Source of the DNA: Leptothrix discophora
GTDB taxonomy: Bacteria; Pseudomonadota; Gammaproteobacteria; Burkholderiales; Burkholderiaceae_C
Assembly: GCF_030705305.1 (NCBI RefSeq)
Contig: NZ_JAUZEE010000005.1
Location: 186,001 to 250,000 of the forward strand
Direction of reading: 5' to 3'
DNA: 64,000 nucleotides
Below are positions 48,052 through 57,127 of this stretch, in pieces. Each line of letters opens with the position of its first letter. Positions within the stretch are counted from its first letter, which is position 1. The notes under the pieces are model-generated. The model did no database searches, was not told where the DNA came from, and saw only the letters and a program-made list of their open reading frames with translations. A program made the translations under genes and the position numbers.

Positions 48052-49029
48052 TCAATCCGGCATCTGCAGGGCCTGCCTGACCATCGCGCGCAGCGCCTCG
48101 AAGGTGGGTTGCAGCGGCTGGTGGCTGGTGTCGAGCTGGAACTCGGCCTTGGAGTAGAACGCCGCCCGCCCGGCCAGGATGCGCCGAAGGTCATCCATCG
48201 CCTCGCGGCTGGCCGCCATCGGCCGCAGGTCGCCCTGGGCCTGCACCCGCTTCATGTGGTCCTCGGCATCGGCCTGCAGCCAGACGGTGGTGCAGTGGGC
48301 CAGCAGCAGGTTGAAGGTGGCCGCGTCCGACACCAGGCCGCCGGGCGTGGCGATGACGGCTTCGGGGTAGATCTGGATCGCCTCCTCCAGCGCCCGGCGC
48401 TCGTAGCGGCGGTAGGCGTTCTGGCCGTAGAGCGCCTGGATCTCGCTGATGCTGCAGCCGGCGAACTTCTCGATCTCGCGGCTCAGTTCGACGAAGGGGA
48501 AGCCGAGGTCGTCGGCCAGCATCTGGCCCAGCGTCGACTTGCCCGCGCCGCGCAGGCCGACCAGCGCGACGCAGCTGCTGCGCGCGACCCGGCCGCTGCC
48601 GGCCAGGCCGTTGCTGCCGCCGGTGCCCAGCAGCTGGCCGATCGCCTCGCGGGCGCGCCGCAGCGTGGCCTCGTCGCGGTCCTGCAGCAGCTCGCGGATC
48701 AGCAGCCATTCCGGGCTGGACGCGGTGACGTCGCCGATCAGCTCGGCCAGCGAGCACTGCAGCGCGCCGGCGACCTGCAGCAGCACCAGGATGGAGGCGT
48801 TGCCGGTGCCGTATTCCAGGTTGGCGAGGTGGCGCTCGGACACGTCGGCCGCCGTGGCGACCGCCTTGCGCGTCATGCCGCGACGGGCCCGCAGCGAGCG
48901 CACCCGCTCGCCGAGCGCGACCAGGAAAGGGTTCTTCTCGTCGCCCGTGGGGTCGTGCGCCGGCGCGGCCGGCTCGTCGGCGGCGGGCGTCGGGGTTATC
49001 CCGGGAGCATGCAATATAGTGCTTGACAT
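48052..49029 (-). CDS. boxR: BoxR/BzdR-type transcriptional regulator (HTH fused to shikimate-kinase-like domain)
   Basis: 325 residues. Residues about 36-95 form an XRE-type helix-turn-helix (LGERVRSLRARRGMTRKAVATAADVSERHLANLEYG). The C-terminal half resembles shikimate kinase, with P-loop VGLRGAGKSTLGQMLA and ELSREIEKFAGCSISEIQALYGQNAYRRYE, used as benzoyl-CoA sensor in the family. Expected repressor released by benzoyl-CoA. First gene of the leftward cluster, divergent from the DUF4863 gene 87 bp away; a TGCA-N6-TGCT site (49010-49023) covers its start codon region, consistent with autoregulation. Confidence 0.95.
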   Translation of the reverse strand: MSSTILHAPGITPTPAADEPAAPAHDPTGDEKNPFLVALGERVRSLRARRGMTRKAVATAADVSERHLANLEYGTGNASILVLLQVAGALQCSLAELIGDVTASSPEWLLIRELLQDRDEATLRRAREAIGQLLGTGGSNGLAGSGRVARSSCVALVGLRGAGKSTLGQMLADDLGFPFVELSREIEKFAGCSISEIQALYGQNAYRRYERRALEEAIQIYPEAVIATPGGLVSDAATFNLLLAHCTTVWLQADAEDHMKRVQAQGDLRPMAASREAMDDLRRILAGRAAFYSKAEFQLDTSHQPLQPTFEALRAMVRQALQMPD

Positions 49030-49051
49030 GGTTTGGAGGCGGACCTAAGGT
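49023..49051 (+). promoter_or_regulatory. Candidate promoter of the rightward benzoate operon
   Basis: TTGACA (49023-49028) and TAAGGT (49046-49051) with 17-bp spacing. The -35 overlaps a TGCA-N6-TGCT site at 49010-49023 and the first codons of boxR. Confidence 0.45.
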
Positions 49052-49061
49052 GCCGACACGC

Positions 49062-49090
49062 ACAATAATTCATCCGCCCTGGACCCGCAA
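49062..49090 (-). promoter_or_regulatory. Candidate promoter of boxR
   Basis: On the minus strand TTGCGG (49090-49085), 17 bp, TATTGT (49067-49062), about 33 bp before the boxR ATG. Interlocks with the rightward promoter. Confidence 0.45.
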
Positions 49091-49116
49091 GCCGGGGCGG
49101 TCAACGGAGTTGCACC

Positions 49117-49593
49117 GTGAGCCTCGAAGCCTTCCGTACCGAGATCGCCGCCGTCACCGCCGACATCGCCGCCGAGCTGGCCGGCCGCCAGCCCGATGCC
49201 GCGCTGGATGCCTGGCTGAACGCCCGCCACGGCGCCGGCAGCGCCACCTTCGAGCGCCTGAGCGCGCTGTGCCGCAGCGGCGTCGCCGAGGGCTGGCTGT
49301 GCCAGCGCGAGGGCGGCGGCATCCGCTACGGCCGCGTCTTCAAGCCCGATGCCGAGCTGCACCAGCACTCGGTCGACGTGGTGGACATGACCGACATCGC
49401 CGGTCCGCACCACAGCCATCCGAACGGCGAGATCGACCTGATCATGCCGATCGACCCCGAGGCCCGCTTCGACGGCCGTCCGGCCGGCTGGCTGGTCTGC
49501 CCGCCCGGCAGCGCCCACCAGCCGACCGTCAGCGGCGGCCGCGCGCTGGTGCTCTACCTGCTGCCCGAGGGCCGCATCGAGTTCACGCGCTGA
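49117..49593 (+). CDS. DUF4863/PnbB-like cupin-type protein
   Basis: 158 residues. A cupin-like centre is visible: GPHHSHPNGEIDLIMPI with two to three His and one Glu able to bind a metal, then WLVCPPGSAHQPTVSGGRALVLYLLPEG. Proteins of this family are found beside box clusters; some relatives are described as 4-hydroxylaminobenzoate lyases (from memory, not checked). It is the first gene of the rightward operon, before benzoate-CoA ligase. Role in benzoate use not established. Confidence 0.7.
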   Translation: MSLEAFRTEIAAVTADIAAELAGRQPDAALDAWLNARHGAGSATFERLSALCRSGVAEGWLCQREGGGIRYGRVFKPDAELHQHSVDVVDMTDIAGPHHSHPNGEIDLIMPIDPEARFDGRPAGWLVCPPGSAHQPTVSGGRALVLYLLPEGRIEFTR

Positions 49594-49657
49594 TGTGCTG
49601 ACGCGCTGATGCGCTGACCTGCGGCCCCGCGCCGCCCCGCCGACGAGGAGACACGAC

Positions 49658-51265
49658 ATGAGCATCCACCCGACCCACGCGACGGTCCAGCCGCCGCCCG
49701 AGCGCTTCAACTTCGCCGCCCACCTGATCGCGCGCAATGCCGGCCGGGCCGCCAAGACCGCCTACATCGACGACCACGGCAGCCTCAGCTACGGCGCGCT
49801 GGCCGAGCGCATCGCCCGCACCGCCGCCGCGCTGCAGGCCGCCGGCGTGCGCCGCGAGGAACGCGTGCTGCTGCTGATGCACGACTGCAGCGACTGGCCG
49901 GTGAGCTTCCTCGGCGCGATGTACGCCGGCATCGTCCCGGTGGCCGTCAACACGCTGCTGACCGCCGAGGACTATGCCTACATGCTGCGCCACAGCCGCG
50001 CGCAGGCGGTGCTGGTGTCGGCCGCGCTGCTGCCGGTGCTGCAGGGCGCGCTGGACCTGTGCGCGGTCGACGGCGGCCACGAGGTCCGCCAGGTGCTGGT
50101 CTCGCGCCCGACCGGTCCGCTGGCGGCCGGCCAGGCCGTGGCGCAGGTCGCGCTCGATGCGGCGCTCGACGCGGTCGCGCCGCTGGCCCGCGCGGCCGAC
50201 ACCGGTGCCGACGATCCCGGCTTCTGGCTCTATTCCTCCGGCTCGACCGGCCGGCCCAAGGGCACGCTGCACAGCCAGTCCAACCCCTACTGGACGGCCG
50301 AGCTGTACGGCATGCCGATCCTGGGCCTGACCGAGCGCGACGTCTGCTTCTCGGCCGCCAAGCTGTTCTTCGCCTATGGCCTGGGCAACGCGCTGAGCTT
50401 CCCGCTGAGCGTGGGCGCGACGACCATCCTGATGGCCGAACGGCCGACCCCGGACGCGACCTTCCAGCGCTGGACCGGCGCGGTCCGTCCGACCGTCTTC
50501 TTCGGCGCGCCGACCGGCTTTGCCGGCATGCTCGCGTCGCCGAAGCTGCCGGCCCGCTCGGACGTCTCGCTGCGCATGTGCTCGTCGGCCGGCGAGGCCC
50601 TGCCGGCCGAACTCGGCCAGCGCTTCACGGCCCGTTTCGGCTGCGAGATCGTCGACGGCATCGGCTCGACCGAGATGCTGCACATCTACCTGTCCAACCG
50701 TCCCGGCGACGTGCGCTACGGCACCACCGGCTGGCCGGTGCCGGGCTACGACATCGAGCTGCGCGGCGAGGACGGCCGGGCCGTGCCGGACGGCGAGACC
50801 GGCGACCTCTACGTCCGCGGCCCGTCGTCGGCGCTGATGTACTGGGGCAACCGGGCCAAGTCCCGAGCCACCTTCCAGGGCGAGTGGACGCAGTCGGGCG
50901 ACAAGTACGTGCGCAACGCCGACGGCACGTACACCTACGCCGGCCGCAGCGACGACATGCTCAAGGTCAGCGGCATCTACGTCTCGCCCTTCGAGGTCGA
51001 GTCCACGCTGGTCCAGCACCCGGCCGTGCTGGAGGCGGCGGTGATCGGCGTCAACGACAGCGACGGCCTGACCAAGACCAAGGCCTATGTCGTGCTCAAG
51101 GCCGGCGCCCAGGCCGACGAGGCCGAGCTGAAGGCCTTCGTCAAGGACCGCCTCGCGCCCTACAAGTACCCGCGCAGCATCAGCTTCGTCGACGAACTTC
51201 CCAAGACCGCCACCGGCAAGATCCAACGCTTCAAGCTCCGCGAGAAAGAGAAGGCCGGCTCGTGA
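49658..51265 (+). CDS. bclA: Benzoate-CoA ligase
   Basis: Activates benzoate to benzoyl-CoA with ATP. 535-residue ANL-superfamily enzyme: P-loop YSSGSTGRPKGTLHSQ, the A5-like VDGIGSTEMLHIYLSN, hinge AGRSDDMLKVSGIYVSPFEVE and catalytic Lys in PKTATGKIQRFKL. The pocket region FFAYGLGNALSFPLSVGAT is benzoate-ligase-like. Located between the DUF4863 gene and a hydrolase with which it overlaps by four bases. Confidence 0.95.
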   Translation: MSIHPTHATVQPPPERFNFAAHLIARNAGRAAKTAYIDDHGSLSYGALAERIARTAAALQAAGVRREERVLLLMHDCSDWPVSFLGAMYAGIVPVAVNTLLTAEDYAYMLRHSRAQAVLVSAALLPVLQGALDLCAVDGGHEVRQVLVSRPTGPLAAGQAVAQVALDAALDAVAPLARAADTGADDPGFWLYSSGSTGRPKGTLHSQSNPYWTAELYGMPILGLTERDVCFSAAKLFFAYGLGNALSFPLSVGATTILMAERPTPDATFQRWTGAVRPTVFFGAPTGFAGMLASPKLPARSDVSLRMCSSAGEALPAELGQRFTARFGCEIVDGIGSTEMLHIYLSNRPGDVRYGTTGWPVPGYDIELRGEDGRAVPDGETGDLYVRGPSSALMYWGNRAKSRATFQGEWTQSGDKYVRNADGTYTYAGRSDDMLKVSGIYVSPFEVESTLVQHPAVLEAAVIGVNDSDGLTKTKAYVVLKAGAQADEAELKAFVKDRLAPYKYPRSISFVDELPKTATGKIQRFKLREKEKAGS

Positions 51266-52074
51266 GCATTGCCTTCATCGAGATCCCCTGGCGCGAGCGC
51301 ACGGTCCGCGTCGAGCACGAGTTCCTGCAGCCGGCGACTGGCGTGGCGGCCGATGCGCCGCTGCTGGTCTTCCTGCACGAGGGGCTGGGCTCGCGTTCGA
51401 TGTGGCGCGACTTCCCGCAGCGCCTGTGCGATGCCGTCGGCCTGCCCGGGCTCGTGTACTCGCGGCCCGGCTACGGCCGTTCGACGCCGCGGGCGGCCGA
51501 TGAGCGCTGGGGCCTGGACTTCATGCACCGCCAGGCCGACGAGGTGCTGCCGGCGCTGCTCGATGCGCTGGACGTGAGCCGGCCGGTCTGGCTGTTCGGC
51601 CACAGCGACGGCGGCTCGATCGCGCTGCTGCATGCCGCACACCACCCGACGCGCGTGGCCGGCGCGGTCGTGCTGGCGCCGCACATCCTGGTCGAGGAAT
51701 TCGGCCTGGTCAGCATCCGCCAGGCCCGCACCGCCTACGAGACCACCGACCTGCGCAGCCGGCTGGCGCGTCACCACGACGACGTCGACTCGGCCTTCTG
51801 GGGCTGGAACGACATCTGGCTGCACCCCGATTTCCCGGGCTGGACGATCGAGGCCGAGCTGCCCGCCATCGCCTGCCCGCTGCTGGCGGTGCAGGGGGTC
51901 GACGACCCCTACGGCACGCTCGAACAGATCCGCGGCATCGCCAGGGCCCGGCCGTCCCGGCCCGGCGCGCCGACCGAGCTGCTGGAGCTGCCGGCCTGCG
52001 GCCATGACCCGCAGCGCGACCAGCCCGCAGCGCTGATCGCCGCCGTGACAGCCTTCATCGGCCGCCACCGCTGA
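51262..52074 (+). CDS. Alpha/beta hydrolase
   Basis: 270 residues with GTG start overlapping the bclA stop (GTGA). Nucleophile elbow GHSDGGSIA, oxyanion region VFLHEGLGSRSMWRDFP and catalytic His in LELPACGHDPQRDQP; the acid Asp is likely in VQGVDDPYG. Translational coupling to bclA points to action on an acyl-CoA or ester of the benzoate pathway, for example as a thioesterase preventing CoA depletion or an esterase releasing benzoate (inference). Confidence 0.88.
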   Translation: MSIAFIEIPWRERTVRVEHEFLQPATGVAADAPLLVFLHEGLGSRSMWRDFPQRLCDAVGLPGLVYSRPGYGRSTPRAADERWGLDFMHRQADEVLPALLDALDVSRPVWLFGHSDGGSIALLHAAHHPTRVAGAVVLAPHILVEEFGLVSIRQARTAYETTDLRSRLARHHDDVDSAFWGWNDIWLHPDFPGWTIEAELPAIACPLLAVQGVDDPYGTLEQIRGIARARPSRPGAPTELLELPACGHDPQRDQPAALIAAVTAFIGRHR

Positions 52075-52121
52075 CCCTTGATTCCGCATCCCCACGACCG
52101 ACACGACAGGAGACAAGCCCG

Positions 52122-53315
52122 ATGAACACGATGAACACGAAGAACGCCGTGCAACGCCACACGCTGGCGCTGGCCGCCGCCGCCCTCTGCACCGGCCTGG
52201 CCGCGCTGCCGGCGCAGGCCCAGTCCGCCAAGCTCAAGGTCGGCCTGATGCTGCCCTACACCGGCACCTTCGCCGCGCTGGGCACCGCGATCGAGAACGG
52301 CTTCCGCCTGCACGTGAGCGAGCAGGGCGGCAAGCTCGGTGGCCGCGAGGTCGAGTTCTTCAAGGTCGACGACGAGTCCGATCCGGCCAAGGCGACCGAC
52401 AACGTCAACAAGCTGATCAAGCGCGACAGCGTCGACGTGCTGATCGGCACGGTGCATTCCGGCGTCGCCATGGCCATGGCCAAGGCCGCCAAGGACAGCG
52501 GCACGCTGCTGATCGTGCCCAACGCGGGTGCCGATGCGGTGACCGGCCCGATGTGCGCGCAGAACATCTTCCGCAGCAGCTTCAGCAACTGGCAGCCGGG
52601 CTACGCGATGGGTGACGTGGTGGCGAAGAAGGGCCACAAGAAGGTCGTCACCATCACCTGGAAATACGCCGCCGGCGACGAGTCGGTGCGCGGCTTCAAG
52701 GAAGGCTTCGAGAAGGCCGGCGGCACGGTCGTGAAGGAGCTGAACCTGCCCTTCCCGAACGTCGAGTTCCAGGCCCTGCTGACCGAGATCGCGGCGCTCA
52801 AGCCCGATGCCGTCTACACCTTCTTCGCCGGTGGCGGCGCGGTCAAGTTCGTCAAGGACTACGCGGCGGCCGGCCTGAAGAAGAGCATCCCGCTGTACGG
52901 TGCGGGCTTCCTGACCGACGGCACGCTGGAGGCCCAGGGTGCCGATGCCGACGGCCTGTTCACGACGCTGCACTACGCCGACGGCCTCGCCACGCCGCGC
53001 GACCAGGCCTTCCGCAAGGCCTATGCGATCGGCTACAAGCTGCAGCCCGACGTCTACGCCGTGCAGGGCTACGACGCCGCGCAGATGCTGGCCACCGGCC
53101 TGAAGGCGGTCGGCGGCGACGTGTCGAAGAAGGCCGAGTTCGCCGCCGCGCTGCGCGCCGCGAAGATCGACAGCCCGCGCGGCACCTTCACGCTCAGCGC
53201 CGCGCACAACCCGGTGCAGGACATCTACCTGCGGCAGGTCAAGGGCAAGGAGAACGTCTCCGCCGGCATCGCCAGCAAGGCCCTTTCTGATCCCGCACGC
53301 GGCTGCAGGATGTGA
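52122..53315 (+). CDS. ABC transporter substrate-binding protein (LivK-like), benzoate-cluster associated
   Basis: 397-residue periplasmic protein. Signal peptide to about AALPAQAQ. Peripla_BP_6 fold: KVGLMLPYTGTFAALGTAIENGF, VDVLIGTVHSGVAMAMAKAA, SFSNWQPGYAMG and YAVQGYDAAQMLATGLK. Begins the five-gene importer set livKHMGF, 47 bp after the hydrolase. Most likely binds benzoate or a related aromatic acid, by context. A repeat sits directly after its stop. Confidence 0.9.
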   Translation: MNTMNTKNAVQRHTLALAAAALCTGLAALPAQAQSAKLKVGLMLPYTGTFAALGTAIENGFRLHVSEQGGKLGGREVEFFKVDDESDPAKATDNVNKLIKRDSVDVLIGTVHSGVAMAMAKAAKDSGTLLIVPNAGADAVTGPMCAQNIFRSSFSNWQPGYAMGDVVAKKGHKKVVTITWKYAAGDESVRGFKEGFEKAGGTVVKELNLPFPNVEFQALLTEIAALKPDAVYTFFAGGGAVKFVKDYAAAGLKKSIPLYGAGFLTDGTLEAQGADADGLFTTLHYADGLATPRDQAFRKAYAIGYKLQPDVYAVQGYDAAQMLATGLKAVGGDVSKKAEFAAALRAAKIDSPRGTFTLSAAHNPVQDIYLRQVKGKENVSAGIASKALSDPARGCRM

Positions 53316-53397
53316 CTCCCCCCCTACGCGCTTCGCGCGCCCCCTCAAGGGGGCAACGCCAGTGGCCGGGCAAAGCCCGTTCCACGGCGTTTGCTGG
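53316..53397 (+). repeat. Family B post-stop element after livK-like gene
   Basis: Begins at the first base after TGA: CTCCCCCCCTACGCGC, CGCGCGCCCCCTCAAGGGGG, then CCGGGCAAAGCCCG. Nearly the same as the copy after livH. Confidence 0.8.
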
Positions 53398-53450
53398 GTG
53401 GGTCCTGAGCGCCGCCAAGTTGGTGGTGTCGGCCAACCTCGAGAACTGAC

Positions 53451-54332
53451 ATGGACCTTGCCACCTTCCTGATCCAGTGCCTGAACTCGCTGCAGTACGG
53501 GCTGCTGCTGTTCCTGGTCGCCTCCGGGCTGACGCTGATCTTCGGGATCATGGGCGTCATCAACCTGGCGCACGGCAGCTTCTACATGATCGGCGCCTAC
53601 ATGGCCTATGCGCTGGCGCCGATCGTCGAGCGCACCTTCGGCGGCGGCTTCTTCGCCACGCTGGCCTGCGGCCTGGTGCTGTCGGTGCTGCTGGGCTACC
53701 TGCTCGAATGGGTGTTCTTCAGCTACCTCTACGAGCGCGAGCACCTGCAGCAGGTGCTGATGACCTACGGCCTGATCCTGGTCTTCGAGGAACTGCGCAG
53801 CCTGAGCGTGGGTGACGACGTGCACGGCGTGCAGCCGCCGGCGATGCTGTCGGGCACGCTGCCGCTGGGCGAGCTGATGACCTACCCGGTCTACCGGCTC
53901 TTCATCTCGGCGGTCTGCCTGCTGCTGGCGCTCGGCATGTACCTCGTGTTCACGCGGACCCGACTGGGCATGACGATCCGCGCCGGCAGCAGCAACCGCG
54001 AGATGGTGCAGTCGCTGGGCATCGACATCCAGTTCCTCTACCGCGTCGTGTTCGCCGCCGGTGTCGCGATCGCCGTGCTGGCCGGCATGGTCGCCGCGCC
54101 GGTGTCCTCGGTCTATCCGGGCATGGGCAACTCGGTGCTGATCATCTGCTTCGTCGTCGTCGTGATCGGCGGCATCGGCTCGATCCGGGGCGCGCTGCTG
54201 GCCTCGCTGCTGATCGGCGTGGTCGACACCTTCGGCAAGGTCGTGTTCCCGCAGGCGGCCGGCGTGCTGGTCTACGTGCTGATGGCGCTGATCCTGCTCT
54301 GGAAACCCAACGGCCTCTTCAAAGCTGGATGA
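53451..54332 (+). CDS. Branched-chain-type ABC permease LivH
   Basis: 293-residue inner-membrane permease with about eight hydrophobic segments. Typical LivH stretches: SGLTLIFGIMGVINLAHGSFYMIGAYMAY and TRTRLGMTIRAGSSNREMVQSLGIDI, then GGIGSIRGALLASLLIGVVDTFGK. Partner of LivM; together they form the channel for the presumed aromatic acid. Confidence 0.93.
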   Translation: MDLATFLIQCLNSLQYGLLLFLVASGLTLIFGIMGVINLAHGSFYMIGAYMAYALAPIVERTFGGGFFATLACGLVLSVLLGYLLEWVFFSYLYEREHLQQVLMTYGLILVFEELRSLSVGDDVHGVQPPAMLSGTLPLGELMTYPVYRLFISAVCLLLALGMYLVFTRTRLGMTIRAGSSNREMVQSLGIDIQFLYRVVFAAGVAIAVLAGMVAAPVSSVYPGMGNSVLIICFVVVVIGGIGSIRGALLASLLIGVVDTFGKVVFPQAAGVLVYVLMALILLWKPNGLFKAG

Positions 54333-54419
54333 TGGGCTCCCCCCCTACGCGCTGCGCGCGCCCCCTCCAGGGGGCCAGGCCAGTGGCCCGGCAGAGCCGG
54401 TTCCACGGCCTGTGCTGGC
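54333..54419 (+). repeat. Family B post-stop element after livH-like gene
   Basis: Starts directly after the livH TGA with TGGGCTCCCCCCC, the same junction as after cysT 31 kb away. It continues CGCGCGCCCCCTCCAGGGGG and GCCCGGCAGAGCCGG. Confidence 0.8.
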
Positions 54420-54452
54420 TGAACTCCGAACCTATTCCCGAGGTGACGTGAC

Positions 54453-55490
54453 ATGACGACTCAACACGCGGGGCCGCCCCGCACGCGCCGGGCCATCGGC
54501 TTCGAGCTGATCGCCTATGCGCTGCTTGCGGCCTACCCGCTGGTGGCCGGTGGCTACGGCATCGACCTGGTCACCAAGATCATGGTCTATGCCGTGCTGG
54601 CGCTGAGCCTGGAGCTGCTGGTCGGCTCGACCGGCCTGGTGTGCTTCGGCCAGGCGGCCTTCTTCGGCATCGGTGCCTATGCGGCCGTGCTGGCCGCGCC
54701 GCAGGGCGACACGCCGGCGCTGCTGGCGCTGCTGCCACTGAGCCTGATCGCGGCCGGGCTGTATGCGCTGGCGGTCGGTGCGCTGTCGCTGCGCACCCAG
54801 GGCGTCTACTTCATCATGGTGACGCTGGCCTTCGCCCAGATGGCCTACTACATCGTTCACGACACGCCGCTGGGCGGCGGCAGCGACGGCATCTACCTCT
54901 ACATCAAGCCGGTGCTCGACGTGGGCGGCACGGTCTGGCTGGACCTCGACAAGCCCAAGGTCTTCTACGGCTTCACGCTGGCCTGCCTGCTGGCCGTGCA
55001 TGTCTTCCTGGCCGTGCTGCTGCGCTCGCGCTTCGGCCGGGCGCTGGCGGGCATCAAGGTCAACGAGCAGCGCATGCGTGCCACCGGCTATGCGACCTAT
55101 CCGTACAAGCTCGCCGCCTTCGGCGTGTCCGGCGCGATCGCTGGCCTCGCGGGCTTCCTGTTCGGCGTCAAGGACGGCTACGTCAACCCCGAGCTGCTGA
55201 GCTGGCACATGTCCGGCGCGGTGCTGATCATGATCATCCTCGGCGGCCTGGGCCGGCTGCGCGGGGCGCTGATCGGGGCCTTCGCCTTCGCGCTGCTGCA
55301 GGAGTTCTTCAAGTCCGAGGCCATCTTCGGCGCCTACGCCAAGCACTGGCACCTGGGCCTGGGCCTGACCATCATCGCCAGCGTCGCGCTGCTGCCGCGT
55401 GGCCTGGTCGGCGTGCCCGGCCAGATCCGTGAACGCCTGGACGGCCGCCTGAGCGGTGCCCGTCGTGTCGAAGGGGAGGCCGCCCGATGA
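54453..55490 (+). CDS. Branched-chain-type ABC permease LivM
   Basis: 345 residues, about nine membrane segments. LivM signatures: VYAVLALSLELLVGSTGLVCFGQAAFFGIGAYAA, YFIMVTLAFAQMAYYIV, GRALAGIKVNEQRMRATGY and MIILGGLGRLRGALIGAF. Ends with a short charged cytoplasmic tail. Overlaps the following ATPase gene by four bases. Confidence 0.93.
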   Translation: MTTQHAGPPRTRRAIGFELIAYALLAAYPLVAGGYGIDLVTKIMVYAVLALSLELLVGSTGLVCFGQAAFFGIGAYAAVLAAPQGDTPALLALLPLSLIAAGLYALAVGALSLRTQGVYFIMVTLAFAQMAYYIVHDTPLGGGSDGIYLYIKPVLDVGGTVWLDLDKPKVFYGFTLACLLAVHVFLAVLLRSRFGRALAGIKVNEQRMRATGYATYPYKLAAFGVSGAIAGLAGFLFGVKDGYVNPELLSWHMSGAVLIMIILGGLGRLRGALIGAFAFALLQEFFKSEAIFGAYAKHWHLGLGLTIIASVALLPRGLVGVPGQIRERLDGRLSGARRVEGEAAR

Positions 55491-56263
55491 GCGCCATGAC
55501 GAAGGACGAGACCCTGCCCGGCGACGTGCTGCTGCGCGGCTTGAAGCTGACCCGCCGCTGGGGCGGCCTGGTGGCGGTGGACGGCGTCTCGCTGGACCTG
55601 CGCCGTGGCGAGGTGCATGCGGTGATCGGCACCAACGGTGCGGGCAAGTCCACGCTGATCAACCTGCTGTCGGGCGAGATCCCGCCGTCCGACGGTGGCG
55701 TCGAGCTGCTCGGCGAGGACGTGACGCGCTGGAGCCAGCCGCGCCGCGCCCGTGCCGGCCTGGGCCGCAGCTACCAGCGCAACACCATCTACCCGACCTT
55801 CAGCGTGTTCGAGAACTGCCGGCTCGCCGCGCAGGCCCGCACGCCGCGTCCGTGGGCCTGGTGGCAATCGGCGCAGTCCTGCCAGCCCAGCCGCGAGGCC
55901 GCGCTCGCGGCGGCCGGACAGGCTGGCCTGTCCGGCCTGCTGGAGCGCACCGCCGGCCTGCTGTCGCATGGCCAGAAGCGCCAGCTGGAGATCGCGATGT
56001 GCCTGGCCACCGGGCCGCAGGTGCTGCTGCTCGACGAGCCGCTGGCCGGCATGGGTGCCGAGGAGACCGAGCGCATGCTCGCGCTGCTGGCCGCGCTGCG
56101 TGCGAGCCACGCCATCCTGCTGGTCGAGCACGACATGGACGCGGTCTTCCGCATCGCCGACCGCATCACCGTGATGGTCAACGGCGCGGTCATCGCCAGC
56201 GACACACCCGACGCGGTGCGTGCCGATGCCGGCGTGCAGGCCGCCTACCTGGGAGGCCATTGA
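55487..56263 (+). CDS. Branched-chain-type ABC ATPase LivG
   Basis: 258 residues. Walker A GTNGAGKSTLINLLSG, signature LSHGQKRQLEIAMCLA, Walker B VLLLDEPLAGMG, H-loop LVEHDMDAVF. Start by ATGA overlap with livM. Short insertion rich in Trp (PRPWAWWQSAQ) after the Q-loop. First of the two ATPases. Confidence 0.93.
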   Translation: MSAMTKDETLPGDVLLRGLKLTRRWGGLVAVDGVSLDLRRGEVHAVIGTNGAGKSTLINLLSGEIPPSDGGVELLGEDVTRWSQPRRARAGLGRSYQRNTIYPTFSVFENCRLAAQARTPRPWAWWQSAQSCQPSREAALAAAGQAGLSGLLERTAGLLSHGQKRQLEIAMCLATGPQVLLLDEPLAGMGAEETERMLALLAALRASHAILLVEHDMDAVFRIADRITVMVNGAVIASDTPDAVRADAGVQAAYLGGH

Positions 56264-56264
56264 G

Positions 56265-56978
56265 ATGGCGAGCGAACTGATCCTCGATGCCCGCGACCTG
56301 CAGGCCTGGTACGGCTCCAGCCACGTCCTGCACGGCATCAGCCTGCAGATCGCGCGCGGCGAGACGGTCGGCCTGCTGGGCCGCAACGGCATGGGCAAGA
56401 GCACGCTGATCCGCACCCTGCTGGGCCACGTGACGCAGCGCGACGGCCACATCGGCCTGTTCGGCCAGGACATGTCGAAGGCGCGACCGCATGCGGCCGC
56501 GCGTCTGGGCGTGGCCTACGTGCCCGAAGGCCGCGGCGTCTTCCCCAACCTCAGCGTGCGCGAGAACCTCGTGATGGCCGCGCGCCGTGGCCGCGACGGC
56601 CGCAGCGACTGGACCTTCGAGCGCGTCATGGCCACCTTCCCGCGCCTGCAGGAACGCCTGACCAACATGGGCAACCAGCTGTCCGGCGGCGAGCAGCAGA
56701 TGCTGTCGATCGGCCGGGCGCTGATGACGCATCCCGAGCTGATCATCCTGGACGAGGCCACCGAGGGCCTCGCCCCGCTGATCGTGGCCGAGATCTGGCG
56801 CGTCATCGGCGAGATCCGCGCCAGCGGCATCGCCACCCTGATCGTCGACCGCGACTGGCGCAAGGTCCTCGCCCGCAGCGACCAGGCGCTGGTGCTGCAG
56901 AAGGGCCAGGTGGTCCTGTCCGGCCGCAGCGCCGACGTCGCGCAGGACCCCGAGCTGGCGCGCTACCTGGGCGTCTGA
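56265..56978 (+). CDS. Branched-chain-type ABC ATPase LivF
   Basis: 237 residues from ATG 56265, one base after the livG stop. Walker A GRNGMGKSTLIRTLLG, YVPEGRGVFPNLSVRENL, signature LSGGEQQMLSIGRAL, Walker B LIILDEATEGLAP. The H-loop position reads VDRDWRKVL, with Asp/Arg instead of the usual Glu-Gln-Asn. Completes the LivKHMGF importer. Confidence 0.93.
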   Translation: MASELILDARDLQAWYGSSHVLHGISLQIARGETVGLLGRNGMGKSTLIRTLLGHVTQRDGHIGLFGQDMSKARPHAAARLGVAYVPEGRGVFPNLSVRENLVMAARRGRDGRSDWTFERVMATFPRLQERLTNMGNQLSGGEQQMLSIGRALMTHPELIILDEATEGLAPLIVAEIWRVIGEIRASGIATLIVDRDWRKVLARSDQALVLQKGQVVLSGRSADVAQDPELARYLGV

Positions 56979-57127
56979 CCTGTCGGCCCCGGAGCGCGCC
57001 GCTCGACCGAGGCATGCGTCGCGTCGCGCCCTCCGCGATCGTGGGCTGGCGAACATCGCTGCGTTGGGGCTGTCGTTCACCGCACCCCTTCGCGCCACGT
57101 CGACCCCTCGATGCCACACCCGCAGGC

